A program made the position numbers and the translations under genes. From Candidatus Marsarchaeota G2 archaeon ECH_B_1 (GTDB lineage Archaea > Thermoproteota > Thermoprotei_A > Marsarchaeales > Marsarchaeaceae): a DNA stretch of 53,587 bases. How positions within the stretch are numbered: position 1 is the first letter of the stretch; each line of letters opens with the position of its first letter. The stretch covers positions 59,256 to 112,842 of the forward strand of contig NEXG01000002.1 of NCBI GenBank assembly GCA_003019535.1, written 5' to 3'. Shown here piece by piece: positions 34,891 through 43,443 of the stretch. The notes below the pieces were generated by a model. The model was not told where the DNA came from and did not search any database. It worked only from the letters and a program-made list of their open reading frames with translations.

Positions 34891-35565
34891 ATGCATGAGT
34901 GTGTTGGAGTGTTAAATGAAATTCAGTTAAAGGTTGATGGTTCGAACGCGGTTAAGGATCTGGCTAACCGTTTCGGGGTCAGTGTTTCGGTCGTGGACTG
35001 CAAGCCTTTCAGCCCGCAGCGTATGGCGCTTTTCCTCGAATTGGTGGGGGGCGACATAGAGGGGTTTCTTAACGCACTTAAACTCGAAGAGTCTGTTAAG
35101 AAGGTATATTCGGAGTCAAACGGCGTGTCATCGGCTTGGGCCATTACCGTCATGGATACCCCAGTCTACTGTAGGGTCGTGCAGGAGAATGATGTGTTCT
35201 GTCTGAGCTGCCCGATGAACTATGTTGTGGGTGAGTCACGTGTTCAGCCTTCTAAGTGGAGGGTCCTCGTGGGTAATAGGCTTGCGCTTCGCAGAACCTT
35301 GGATCTCTTGGGCGAAAGCGGTGTGAGGGTTGAGCTTGGAGACATGAAGCAGTCCAGTGTTAAGCTGAGCGGTTACAGGTCTTTAAGTCCTCACCAGAGA
35401 GACGTTTTGAAGAGAGCCTATGAACTCGGCTACTTTGACTTCCCAAGGAAGATAACCCTGAGGAGGCTCGCTCAGAAGCTCGGGGTGCGGCCCTCAAGCC
35501 TGAGCGAAGTATTGCGTAGAGCGCAATCCAAAGTTGTGACCAGATTCTTTGAATATGAAAGATAG
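34891..35565 (+). CDS. Bat-type (HTH_10) transcription regulator with cysteine-rich sensor domain
   Basis: The frame opens at GTG 34876, but ATG 34891 (MHECVGVLNEIQLKV) lies about 21 bases after the TATA centre and fits leaderless initiation; 224 residues. The C-terminal 60 residues, LSPHQRDVLKRAYELGYFDF, then KITLRRLAQKLGVRPSS, are the HTH_10 domain of the bacterio-opsin-activator family. The N-terminal domain has cysteines at (GTG numbering) 9, 42, 99, 109 and 112, including a C-x2-C in VFCLSCPMNY, suiting metal, Fe-S or redox sensing. It sits between the respiratory operon and the oxidase; matching palindromes precede all three units, so it probably regulates them and itself. Confidence 0.85.
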   Translation: MHECVGVLNEIQLKVDGSNAVKDLANRFGVSVSVVDCKPFSPQRMALFLELVGGDIEGFLNALKLEESVKKVYSESNGVSSAWAITVMDTPVYCRVVQENDVFCLSCPMNYVVGESRVQPSKWRVLVGNRLALRRTLDLLGESGVRVELGDMKQSSVKLSGYRSLSPHQRDVLKRAYELGYFDFPRKITLRRLAQKLGVRPSSLSEVLRRAQSKVVTRFFEYER

Positions 35566-35975
35566 CTTGACGACGAACAGCTGAGCTCAACGGTTTCTGA
35601 GAGGGTGTGAGAATTACGAGTTACGCTACATTAGACTAGGTAACTATCTAGGACACTACTTAGACCAGGGTTGGGCTACGAAGAATCCACCATCTCTATG
35701 CTAAACAAATTGGTTAATTGTGTTGATACCCACATCACCATCTAGGTGACGGTGTGGTTTACCATCAGAGCTTTAGGCTGAGTCTTACCATAAGGTGTCT
35801 AAGGATGTATGTACGCATACAGTGTAGGACTGGTTTGGGCTACATAAACCATGTAAAATGTGGTTAACTAACGTATGAGGAATAATTCAAAGCGATGTGT
35901 TAAAAAGAGAAAAAGGTTTTGGTTCATCGGCACTCCTCAGTCCATTCTAACGTAGCCGGGGTATTTTGTCTTGTA
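35566..35975. other. Convergent intergenic stretch with several hairpins
   Basis: 410 bases. Hairpins: CACC-ATCTA-GGTG extended by CCACA/TGTGG (about 35732-35759), GTATG-TACG-CATAC (35807-35820), GGTTT-GGGCTACAT-AAACC (35831-35848). TTGGGCTAC occurs twice (about 35671 and 35835). Possibly an RNA or terminators of the two convergent units. Confidence 0.35.
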
Positions 35976-36170
35976 CTATACCGCTGTGATGAGTACTGTT
36001 AATAGTAGCAGGAATCCTGTTATAGCCACTGAGGATGGATTAGGACTGTAGCCGTTGTATGACCCAACCGTTAGTGCCGAGGCAAGCACGATTAGGATTG
36101 TCATGATTGTCACGAACAGCTTCACGTCTCTTTCGCTTTTCCTCGTCTGTTGCGACGTTGACTGGCTCAC
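35976..36170 (-). CDS. Two-helix small membrane protein, partner of the YeeE/TsuA-like transporter
   Basis: 64 residues: a hydrophilic N terminus (SQSTSQQTRKSERDVK) and two helices (VTIMTILIVLASALTVGSY and VAITGFLLLLTVLITAV). It starts with GTG overlapping the transporter stop (TAGTG), so translation is coupled. No family recognised; a small accessory subunit is plausible. Confidence 0.6.
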   Translation of the reverse strand: MSQSTSQQTRKSERDVKLFVTIMTILIVLASALTVGSYNGYSPNPSSVAITGFLLLLTVLITAV

Positions 36171-37411
36171 TACGCGTTCACCTCGGTTCTTTTACCGCCG
36201 TAGAGAAGCCTCCCAGTGATTAGGAGGCTGAAGGCCACGAACGCGAAGAATTCTATGCTGCTTAGAGCCATCTGCAGGTCGCCGCTCAGGATGTGCCCTG
36301 ATGCGCATCCACCAGCCATGCGGGCTCCGAAGAGCACCAAGTATGAGCCTAAGAACACACCCACATCCCTTTTCAGCTCACTTGAGCCGAACCTTTTCTG
36401 CCATGTTTTCGGTATCCAAGCGTTGAAGGCTTGAAATCTACGAGATACGAATATAGCAGCTAGGAAGGAGCCCAGCAGTGTTCCTATGTCGCTGTATGGC
36501 TCCCAACCGATGGTTTTGAACACGAGTTGACTATAACTGTATGAGGGTAGCCATAGGTATCCTACAATCCAGCTGTAGGTCGTGGATTCCCCGAAGATTT
36601 GGTGTAGGAACATTTCGAGCACCACCACGGCGCCTATGATGGCGCCAACAAAGGTGAGCAGCCATCTAAGGTCGCTTTTCGGCGCCCAGTGGTTGTTGGC
36701 TGAATAGGCCAGGTGGTCGCTTGGACCCACAGGCATGGCTGAGCCCTCAGTTAGCATTTTGGATGTTTCTTCGTGCACTGACAACTCGATTTCAGTCATT
36801 TTGTAGTTGGGGTGTGTAGCCATATATATGCAGCTTTTACCGTTCTGATATCTTGGAAGAAAGTAGGCCACACCGAACATGGCTGCAGCCCACACAAGTG
36901 ATATGAGGAAGCCGATGTCCACGTCTGTGCCCGCCTTGCCGGCTAGATATATTGGGCCGTAGTTTAAGGTGTCGACTAGCCATTGGCCAACTGGGGTCTG
37001 ATAGAGGATGGTCCACGAGGCTGCGCCTAGCAATCCTCCGAATACGGCGTAAATAGCCTCCCTTCGCCCTTCACCCAGCGCCATCCACTCGGTTCCTGGC
37101 ACATAGCCTGATACCGCGACTCCCACGCCGAATATGAGTCCGCCGAGCGCCACTCCTATTACGTAATCGGGTTTAACACCGTAGTGGAAGCTCACACCCA
37201 GAGCCGCGAGACCGTATAGGAGAACCGCCCCTACGCCGATAGCTATGGCTATGCAGTTGATAAACAGCCTATCCTCCCATTTCGCTAGTTTCAGTAGCAC
37301 ATCTGAGTTTGATATTCCCCACAGCTCGGCCAGTCCGCCTATTATACCGCCGATGAAGATTCCTATCCAGAGGGGTGCGGTAGCCGAAAAACTCATGGCG
37401 ACCGCCTCCAT
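36170..37411 (-). CDS. YeeE/YedE (TsuA-like) sulfur-compound transporter
   Basis: 413 residues with about ten helices in two repeats. The second repeat has the family signature GARMAGGCASGHILSG (362-377, Cys369). The matching loop of the first repeat reads GYVPGTEW (102-109), where most members have a cysteine (G-x-C-P-G-T). Characterised TsuA moves thiosulfate through a line of cysteines. With only one signature cysteine, the substrate or mechanism may differ. A central loop (about 200-250) is hydrophilic. It forms an operon with a small membrane protein and lies next to the oxidase, fitting use of thiosulfate or sulfur oxidation. Confidence 0.85.
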   Translation of the reverse strand: MEAVAMSFSATAPLWIGIFIGGIIGGLAELWGISNSDVLLKLAKWEDRLFINCIAIAIGVGAVLLYGLAALGVSFHYGVKPDYVIGVALGGLIFGVGVAVSGYVPGTEWMALGEGRREAIYAVFGGLLGAASWTILYQTPVGQWLVDTLNYGPIYLAGKAGTDVDIGFLISLVWAAAMFGVAYFLPRYQNGKSCIYMATHPNYKMTEIELSVHEETSKMLTEGSAMPVGPSDHLAYSANNHWAPKSDLRWLLTFVGAIIGAVVVLEMFLHQIFGESTTYSWIVGYLWLPSYSYSQLVFKTIGWEPYSDIGTLLGSFLAAIFVSRRFQAFNAWIPKTWQKRFGSSELKRDVGVFLGSYLVLFGARMAGGCASGHILSGDLQMALSSIEFFAFVAFSLLITGRLLYGGKRTEVNA

Positions 37412-37506
37412 TTAACCCATAAACCCTTTACCATAGCGGGTCAATCAACTAAGCGCAGCCACACCGCTTAAACCTATGTGTGAAAAAGTGTATAAAGTAA
37501 CATAAT

Positions 37507-37524
37507 CTGTCATAAGTATGACAG
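37507..37524. promoter_or_regulatory. Perfect 8-2-8 inverted repeat CTGTCATA-AG-TATGACAG
   Basis: Palindrome about 100 bases upstream of the TsuA-like start and just upstream of its TATA candidates. It differs from the CCTAAC site, so a second regulator is implied. Confidence 0.65.
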
Positions 37525-37897
37525 CAAAATGCTGTTAAGTCTGTCCTCAAGACCAGTGCGATAAATTTTAGATCTCAGGGTTGTGATTCTGGCTTCGACT
37601 ATTGTGCACACTGATCTAGGGTATCCAGCTTTTCTCAGCTTCGGATTTGAACACTAATAATTAGGAGACAAGTGAAAAATTCTACTTAACCTGTTACACA
37701 CGCCTACTGACGATGTATGCGTAAAGCGGTCTCACAGGTGGACTATTAACCCGCTACAACCCATAGAGCGCAATCACGCACACAATAAGCACACGTCTAA
37801 TGGTTTTTAATTGGTGGTGCGGGTCACGTCTGGCGCGGCTGGTAAACAATGTTGGGTGTTTTCGTCTGGGTGCAGTGTGAATTCGCTGCTAAGCCAG

Positions 37898-37911
37898 CCT
37901 AACAAGTTAGG
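37898..37911. promoter_or_regulatory. Inverted repeat CCTAAC-AA-GTTAGG, shared operator site 3
   Basis: Perfect 6-2-6 inverted repeat ending 20 bases before the TATA of the coxA/C gene. Same half-sites and spacing as the site before the Bat-type regulator. Confidence 0.75.
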
Positions 37912-37954
37912 GAAAACGGTTTTCAATATTCTGTATAAAGTAGGCTGAGGTTTC

Positions 37955-40531
37955 ATGTTGGAAAGAAAACGTCTATATCCTACACTCTGGTTTGCGTTAA
38001 GCGTTGTTGCTCTCGGCGTTACATCGGTGGCCATGGTGGTTTTCAACCATTCAGGGATGGTGGCTAGGCTCACATATGCCGAGCTATTAATCGTATGGGC
38101 GGGTCTTCTACTAGTATACTTCATTGTTGAAAGACCCTTCATCGGTAGTTTGCCTAAGACTGTTGGCTCGTGGACCAAACGTTGGCTGACCACCACAAAC
38201 CATAAAGACATAGGTCTACTCTACATTGTCACATCACTCTTCTTTGCATTCGTGGGCGGAGCACTCGCAGAACTCATGCGCACCCAACTCATGGTGCCCG
38301 ATAACAAATTCCTGACACCAATAGCATATAACCAAGCGGTCACAATCCACGGCCTAGTTATGGTATTATGGTTTCTCTCCCCGCTCGCCTTCGGCTTCGC
38401 TAACTATATTGTGCCCCTACAGATCAGGGCTAAGGACTTGGCTTTCCCACGCCTCAACGCCCTTAGCTATTGGCTATACTTGGCTAGCGGTGTCGCCGCT
38501 GCGCTCGCATTCTTCTTACCGGGCGGCAACCTCAACGGTGGGTGGACCTTCTACGCTCCCCTCAGCTCAAGCCAATTTATGCCTGGCCCAGGACCCACCC
38601 TCGGCCTGATGGGTGCGCTTATGCTCATCGCTTCGGTAACCATAAGCACGGTTAACTTCCTAGTCACCATAGTTTGGCTTAGAGCTCCAGAGATTACTTG
38701 GGCTAAGCTACCCATGTTTAGCTGGTTTATACTCATCACTGTGATACAGATGCTTCTCGCGTTCCCAGCCCTGTTCGGAGCCATGCTGATGCTCGCGGTT
38801 GACAGGATAGCCGGCACCCTCTACTTTACCTCTGTAAGCGGAGGAGCAGCCCTCCTATGGGATAATATGTTCTGGTTCTTCGGACACCCCGAGGTGTACA
38901 TAGTGCTTCTCCCAGCGCTCGGCGTGCTCGCCGAGGTGGTGCCCGTTTTTTCTGGCTCAACGCTTTATGGTAGGAGAAGCGTGCTCATAGCGGTTTTCGC
39001 CCTCGCCCTGCCACTCGGTATGCTTGTGTGGGGCCACCATATGTATATGACCACAATACCCGACGTGGAGAAAGAAGTGTTTGAGTTTGGCACAGATGCA
39101 ATATCCATCCCCTTCATTGTCACCATATTCGCTGTGATAAGGACGCTGGGTGGCGGGCGTGTTAGGCTCAGCACACCTATGCTATTCGCGCTGGGTGCCA
39201 TATCCGTGTTCATATTGGGGGGTATAACTGGCCTCTTTCTAGCGGCTCCCGTGCTCGACGCGGCCTACCGTGGCAGCTACTTCGTAGTCGCCCACTTCCA
39301 CTATATTATGGCTGGCACAACAATGTTTGGCCTCTTTTCAGCCCTCTACTACTGGTTCCCCCGCATGACTGGGAGAATGTATGATGAAGCGCTTGGGAAA
39401 GCCCACTTCGCTCTGACGTTCGTGGCGCTCAATATAACCTATTTCCCAATGTTCATAGTGGGCGAAATGCCACGGAGAATATTCACCTATAACGTGGAAA
39501 GCTGGGGGCTTCCAAACTTTGTGGCCACAATCGGTGCGTATGTATTAGGCTTGGTTCAGGTCCTCCTTGTGTACAACCTAGTCAAAAGCTCTGTAAGAGG
39601 CCCGCGCGCACCAGCTGACCCATGGGGTGCTGGTACACCGGAGTGGTCAGCAGAGGAACCCACCACCGTAGTGTTGGGTGTGGGGTCAAACCCCATACAC
39701 AAGTCTAGCCCAACAACACCCACTGAAGGCGGAAGGGTCGCCCAAGTGGAGCGTTATCCACCTTCACTCGTTGTGCTCGAGCATGTTAGCATCAGGCCGG
39801 TCACACTATCCGTGGGCGTCCTACTTTCATTACTTGGGCTCGCTCTCCTAGACTACGATAGGTTTGGCCTACCCTTCGTTGCACTGGGCGTTGCCACAGT
39901 GGTCTACGCCCTCTTGGGCTGGGTTTTGGATCCAAGCGGGGAGGGGGAGGCTGATAGGCTCGTCGGCGCGTGGCCGTTTGACAGGATATCCAAAATTAAG
40001 CTTGGAGTGTGGGCCTTCCTTCTCTCCGAGATAATACTCTTCGGGGGAGTTCTGACAGCTGACGCCTACGTGCGCATGAGTGACCCGTCAGTCTGGCCCG
40101 CACCGGGTACATTACATCCGATAAGTCTGGGTGCGATAAGCACGTTCATTCTGCTCTCAAGTAGCCCAGCCGCCTACATGGCTCTATCATCAATCAGACG
40201 GGGGAGCGTTAGGGGGATGGTTGGGTGGCTCAGTGTCGCCTTGGCGCTGGGTGCAGCATTTGATTCGATTGAGTTCTACGAGTGGGGCCAGCTATTCTCG
40301 AAGGGGCTCATGCCATGGACAAACAACGCGCTTAGCGCCTACTACTTCACAGTGGGGTTGCACGCCACGCATGTGCTCATCGGTCTAATCATAATGGGAT
40401 ACCTAATTACACGTGGTCTAAGCGGGGGGATAACCCAGCGGAACCATGAGGCAGTGGAAGCCTTCGGAATATTCTGGTCGTTCGTGGACGCCGTATGGGT
40501 CTTCATCTTCGCGTTCTTCTTCCTGCTCTAG
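37955..40531 (+). CDS. Heme-copper oxidase fused subunits I and III
   Basis: 858 residues. Two extra N-terminal helices (about 10-30 and 40-57) precede the subunit I core. His132 and His449 hold the low-spin heme, His447 the high-spin heme, and His311, His361 and His362 hold CuB. GHPEVY (310-315) gives the A1-type glutamate and the Tyr cross-link; Asp161 in KDLAFPRLNALSYW marks the D channel. A linker rich in Pro/Ser (about 570-620) leads to a subunit III domain with EFYEWGQLF and LHATHVLIGL and the end AFGIFWSFVDAVWVFIF. The fusion recalls SoxM of Sulfolobales. It reduces oxygen and pumps protons; a leaderless promoter with the shared operator precedes it. Confidence 0.95.
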   Translation: MLERKRLYPTLWFALSVVALGVTSVAMVVFNHSGMVARLTYAELLIVWAGLLLVYFIVERPFIGSLPKTVGSWTKRWLTTTNHKDIGLLYIVTSLFFAFVGGALAELMRTQLMVPDNKFLTPIAYNQAVTIHGLVMVLWFLSPLAFGFANYIVPLQIRAKDLAFPRLNALSYWLYLASGVAAALAFFLPGGNLNGGWTFYAPLSSSQFMPGPGPTLGLMGALMLIASVTISTVNFLVTIVWLRAPEITWAKLPMFSWFILITVIQMLLAFPALFGAMLMLAVDRIAGTLYFTSVSGGAALLWDNMFWFFGHPEVYIVLLPALGVLAEVVPVFSGSTLYGRRSVLIAVFALALPLGMLVWGHHMYMTTIPDVEKEVFEFGTDAISIPFIVTIFAVIRTLGGGRVRLSTPMLFALGAISVFILGGITGLFLAAPVLDAAYRGSYFVVAHFHYIMAGTTMFGLFSALYYWFPRMTGRMYDEALGKAHFALTFVALNITYFPMFIVGEMPRRIFTYNVESWGLPNFVATIGAYVLGLVQVLLVYNLVKSSVRGPRAPADPWGAGTPEWSAEEPTTVVLGVGSNPIHKSSPTTPTEGGRVAQVERYPPSLVVLEHVSIRPVTLSVGVLLSLLGLALLDYDRFGLPFVALGVATVVYALLGWVLDPSGEGEADRLVGAWPFDRISKIKLGVWAFLLSEIILFGGVLTADAYVRMSDPSVWPAPGTLHPISLGAISTFILLSSSPAAYMALSSIRRGSVRGMVGWLSVALALGAAFDSIEFYEWGQLFSKGLMPWTNNALSAYYFTVGLHATHVLIGLIIMGYLITRGLSGGITQRNHEAVEAFGIFWSFVDAVWVFIFAFFFLL

Positions 40532-40545
40532 GGGGAATGATATAA

Positions 40546-41196
40546 GTGATTACACTTTTCAACTTAGCGGATTTGGCCACACTTCCACCAACCGTTCTGA
40601 ATTGGCAATCTGTTTTCAACATGTACTTGGTGCTGGGTGTCTCAGGCGCGATTTTCGCCTACGGGCTTATGTTCTTCTATATTTTAAACGGGAGGCGTAA
40701 GTCGTCTACTGGTGGGATGGGTGTCCGAGGTGGTGGGAGGGGGAACCTGCTCACACTGATAGTAGTTACAGGAATAGTTATAGCTGCATTCATTGCTGGT
40801 GTAGAAGGCAACAGCTTTATGTGGAACTCACCGCAGAATCTGCCCACGCTTACCATAACGGTTCACGCCTACCAGTGGGGCTGGAACTTCACTTACCCAA
40901 ACGGTTACACATCGACCGACACACTCACGGTACCAGCTAACACCACAGTAATACTCAATGTGACCTCTGAGGATGTCTTCCATGACCTAGGAATACCCAT
41001 GTTCGATGTGAAGGCGGATGCCATACCCGGTCAGTGGGACGCGTTATGGTTCGTGGCCACCCAGACTGGCATCTACCCGTATGCTATTCGATGCTATGAG
41101 TTGTGTGGTGTGGGTCACGCATATATGACGGCCAACCTAACAGTTCTCACCCCATCAGAGTTCTCATTCTGGTATGCTCATCACGGGTCAACGTAG
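40546..41196 (+). CDS. Heme-copper oxidase subunit II with CuA site
   Basis: 216 residues from a GTG, 14 bases after the subunit I+III gene. Two helices (about 23-47 and 67-86) and an outer cupredoxin domain. The CuA site is complete: His146 in VFHDLGI and Cys183, Glu185, Cys187, His191, Met194 in CYELCGVGHAYM. HAYQWGWNF (107-115) is the conserved aromatic electron-entry region. CuA usually accepts electrons from a cytochrome c or blue copper protein; none is in the window, so the donor may be the CbsA-like protein or a copper protein elsewhere. Confidence 0.95.
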   Translation: MITLFNLADLATLPPTVLNWQSVFNMYLVLGVSGAIFAYGLMFFYILNGRRKSSTGGMGVRGGGRGNLLTLIVVTGIVIAAFIAGVEGNSFMWNSPQNLPTLTITVHAYQWGWNFTYPNGYTSTDTLTVPANTTVILNVTSEDVFHDLGIPMFDVKADAIPGQWDALWFVATQTGIYPYAIRCYELCGVGHAYMTANLTVLTPSEFSFWYAHHGST

Positions 41197-41370
41197 GGGT
41201 GAGCCTACGCGTGTGCAAATATCAACGATTATACACAAAGGATTATCTAAGGGTTGCGTATAGGGTTCTACAAATGATGGTGCAACCCACCGCTCTCAAT
41301 CATTTCTCCACGTCATACTTGGCGGCCTCATACATGTGTTTACGCTTGGTGTTTCAGGGGTGGATGCTTA

Positions 41371-42474
41371 GTGTTCGATGATAGACCCGTGCTCGTCTTC
41401 TGGGAGACCACGAAGGCGTGCTTACTCTCCTGTGTGCACTGTCGAGCTGAGGCGATAAAGTCACCCTTGCCTGGTGAGCTCAGTAGGGAGGAGGGCTATG
41501 GGCTTATTGAGCAGGTAGCAGAGTTCGGTGAGCCATATCCCACAGTCATATTTACTGGGGGAGACCCACTGATGAGGGGTGACATCTTCGAGCTCTTGGA
41601 CTATGCGAAGAAGAGAGGTGTGAGGTTCGCTCTCTCACCCTCAGTTACACCTATACTTACACGTGAAAAGCTCCAAGAGCTCAAATCGGCGGGGGTGTCC
41701 GCTATCTCCGTGAGTGTTGACGGCTCATCTCCCATCACCCACGATGGTATTCGAAGGGTTGCTGGAACCTACGAGCGGTCGATTGAAGTCATAGATGCCG
41801 CTGTGGAGCTTGGACTCAGTGTTCAGGTTAACACTACAGTGATGAGGGACAACGTGCTCGAATTACCAGAAGTTTTCCACATGTTGAGAAGCCATAGAGT
41901 AAAGGTATGGGAAGTGTTCTTCCTGATAAAGGTGGGGAGGGGTATGGGTGTTGACGATTTGGATGCTGATGAAAATGAAAGTGTGTTGAACTTCCTCTAC
42001 GATGCTTCACGATACGGTGTGATACTTAGAACAGTTGAGGCTCCATCGATTAGGCGGGTATTAAAGATAAGGGAGGAGGCGGGTGACTACTGGAATAACC
42101 CACTCTACGAACGCCTTAGGAATAGACTCTTCGAACTAGAGGGCCAGCCTAACCAGAAGACCACGATTTCCCCCCGTGGTACCCTTGACGGCGACGGCAT
42201 AATATTCGTTGGCTATGAAGGCACCGTGTACCCAGGAGGCCTCACCCCGGTCCCGTTGGGGAACATACGCACCCAAAGTTTGAAGCAAATATACAGGTCT
42301 CATCCCCTTCTAGTTAAGATAAGAAGCAGAAAATTAAGGGGCCCGTGTGGGGTGTGCGAATACACGCAGTTATGCGGGGGGAGCAGGGCGAGGGCCTACG
42401 CTTCGGGTCACGACCCACTGGGCTCGGATCCAGGCTGTGTGAAGACGGCACAGGGCTTGGTGTGGACTTCTTAA
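41371..42474 (+). CDS. Radical SAM/SPASM protein (AhbD/NirJ-like)
   Basis: 367 residues. The radical SAM cluster is CLLSCVHC (Cys17, Cys21, Cys24). FTGGDPLMR and SVDGSSPITHD follow in family order. The C-terminal CGVCEYTQLCGGSRARAYA then DPLGSDPGC is a SPASM-type second cluster site. The pattern recalls the TIGR04053 and AhbD/NirJ groups, which modify heme or peptides. Lying 175 bases after coxB, a role in making heme for the oxidase is a reasonable guess. The GTG start (41371) overlaps a TAG of a short upstream frame. Confidence 0.88.
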   Translation: MFDDRPVLVFWETTKACLLSCVHCRAEAIKSPLPGELSREEGYGLIEQVAEFGEPYPTVIFTGGDPLMRGDIFELLDYAKKRGVRFALSPSVTPILTREKLQELKSAGVSAISVSVDGSSPITHDGIRRVAGTYERSIEVIDAAVELGLSVQVNTTVMRDNVLELPEVFHMLRSHRVKVWEVFFLIKVGRGMGVDDLDADENESVLNFLYDASRYGVILRTVEAPSIRRVLKIREEAGDYWNNPLYERLRNRLFELEGQPNQKTTISPRGTLDGDGIIFVGYEGTVYPGGLTPVPLGNIRTQSLKQIYRSHPLLVKIRSRKLRGPCGVCEYTQLCGGSRARAYASGHDPLGSDPGCVKTAQGLVWTS

Positions 42475-42511
42475 AGATCTATACCCAGCGTTGAACAGGA
42501 GAGTCATCTGG

Positions 42512-43081
42512 CTATTTGGTTACGTGAGCACTAACCTTGACGAATCCGTTGGCTACCTCAGCGCCATCTACGATTAGGCCATACGTCTCAAGTAGTCCCC
42601 GGAGCGCTTGAGCGGTGCACTCAGATGACAGTGCGCTGTAGCCGGTTCCCGTCATAACTATGGTTACACCCTGCTCGCGTGCCTCTAGCTCGAAGAGGTT
42701 GAGGGGGAGTAACCCCCTGTAGGCCCTTATTAATTCTTTGAGTTCACTGATTGTGGGCGCGATTGTTTTGAAGAGTTCGCCAACCACCCTCCCGTGTGCA
42801 TACCAGAGCTTGCATAGATCCTCCTTTGAGGTCTTAGAAGCTAATTGGAGGCTCTCATCAAGTAGGATCTTCGGCACTGGCACAGCCTCAAGCGACTTCA
42901 TAATGTCAAAGGCCCTTAGGATTTTGAGTACCTCATCTGGTGACTTTTCAACTCTAACAGTGTTTAGGTATAGCCTGATCGCCTCATTAAGAATGGCGTA
43001 CATTGTCTTACTCTGCTTCTTTGCCTCTTGCCCCAACTCTTGAACCAGATCATACTCGGCTGCAACATTTGTTCTTACCAT
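42512..43081 (-). CDS. Ribbon-helix-helix-like archaeal protein, unknown
   Basis: 189 residues. The first 45 (VAAEYDLVQELGQEAKKQSK, TMYAILNEAIRLYLN) look like a ribbon-helix-helix DNA-binding domain. The remainder is a helical and alpha/beta domain ending in a V-x-G-x-G-Y-S-A-L-like turn and a strand (GFVKVSAHVTK). It is probably a small regulator. A minus-strand TATA (GGTATATTTC, 43106-43115) predicts a leaderless mRNA. Convergent with the radical SAM gene. Confidence 0.6.
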   Translation of the reverse strand: MVRTNVAAEYDLVQELGQEAKKQSKTMYAILNEAIRLYLNTVRVEKSPDEVLKILRAFDIMKSLEAVPVPKILLDESLQLASKTSKEDLCKLWYAHGRVVGELFKTIAPTISELKELIRAYRGLLPLNLFELEAREQGVTIVMTGTGYSALSSECTAQALRGLLETYGLIVDGAEVANGFVKVSAHVTK

Positions 43082-43443
43082 ACATGTGTCTATAGACCAC
43101 TCTATGAAATATACCTTTTCATACCTCGCATACCAGGGCTGGTATAATTAGATCCCGCTAGGCTGACAATGATTCCCACATGGGCACACGTAGCCAGTGG
43201 GTGAAGCCTTCTAAGGTGACTCTACAACTACGAAGTTTTTTACTATGAGTGATGCCACGCGTTTGCGCTCTAAGCGACTTTAAAAAGAGTAAGAAAATAT
43301 ATAGCATAGACCTAGCCATTAGTGTTGACCGATGTTTAGCTGCCTCTGTTTAGCTTCAGTGAGGCTAACAGTTTACCCACCGTGTTAGCTGATTCCTGGC
43401 TATAAATAGCCTAAAGTGTATGTGATTCATTTCCTGAGTTATC
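43082..43443. promoter_or_regulatory. Divergent promoter region of the RHH-like and CBS genes
   Basis: 362 bases. Minus-strand TATA at 43106-43115, plus-strand TATA-like AAAATATATAGC at 43296-43307 and CTATAAATAGC at 43400-43410. The last lies about 40 bases before ATG 43444, leaving a leader of about 14 bases. Confidence 0.5.

Larger units (their letters stand above)
37412..37954. promoter_or_regulatory. Divergent control region between the TsuA-like and oxidase operons
   Basis: 543 bases. Minus-strand TATA candidates for the transporter: GTTTAAGC (37466-37473) and CTTTATACAC (37489-37498). Plus-strand TATA for the oxidase: TGTATAAAG (37932-37940), 20 bases before ATG 37955. Two strong inverted repeats (37507-37524; 37898-37911) and a weaker one, TTAAC-CT-GTTA (37686-37696). 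Confidence 0.6.

Noticed and set aside
41213-41371. A short frame before the radical SAM gene, with one internal TAG, ending LHVILGGLIHVFTLGVSG.
   Set aside because: The in-frame stop and absence of similarity make it too weak, though its TAG overlaps the next GTG start.
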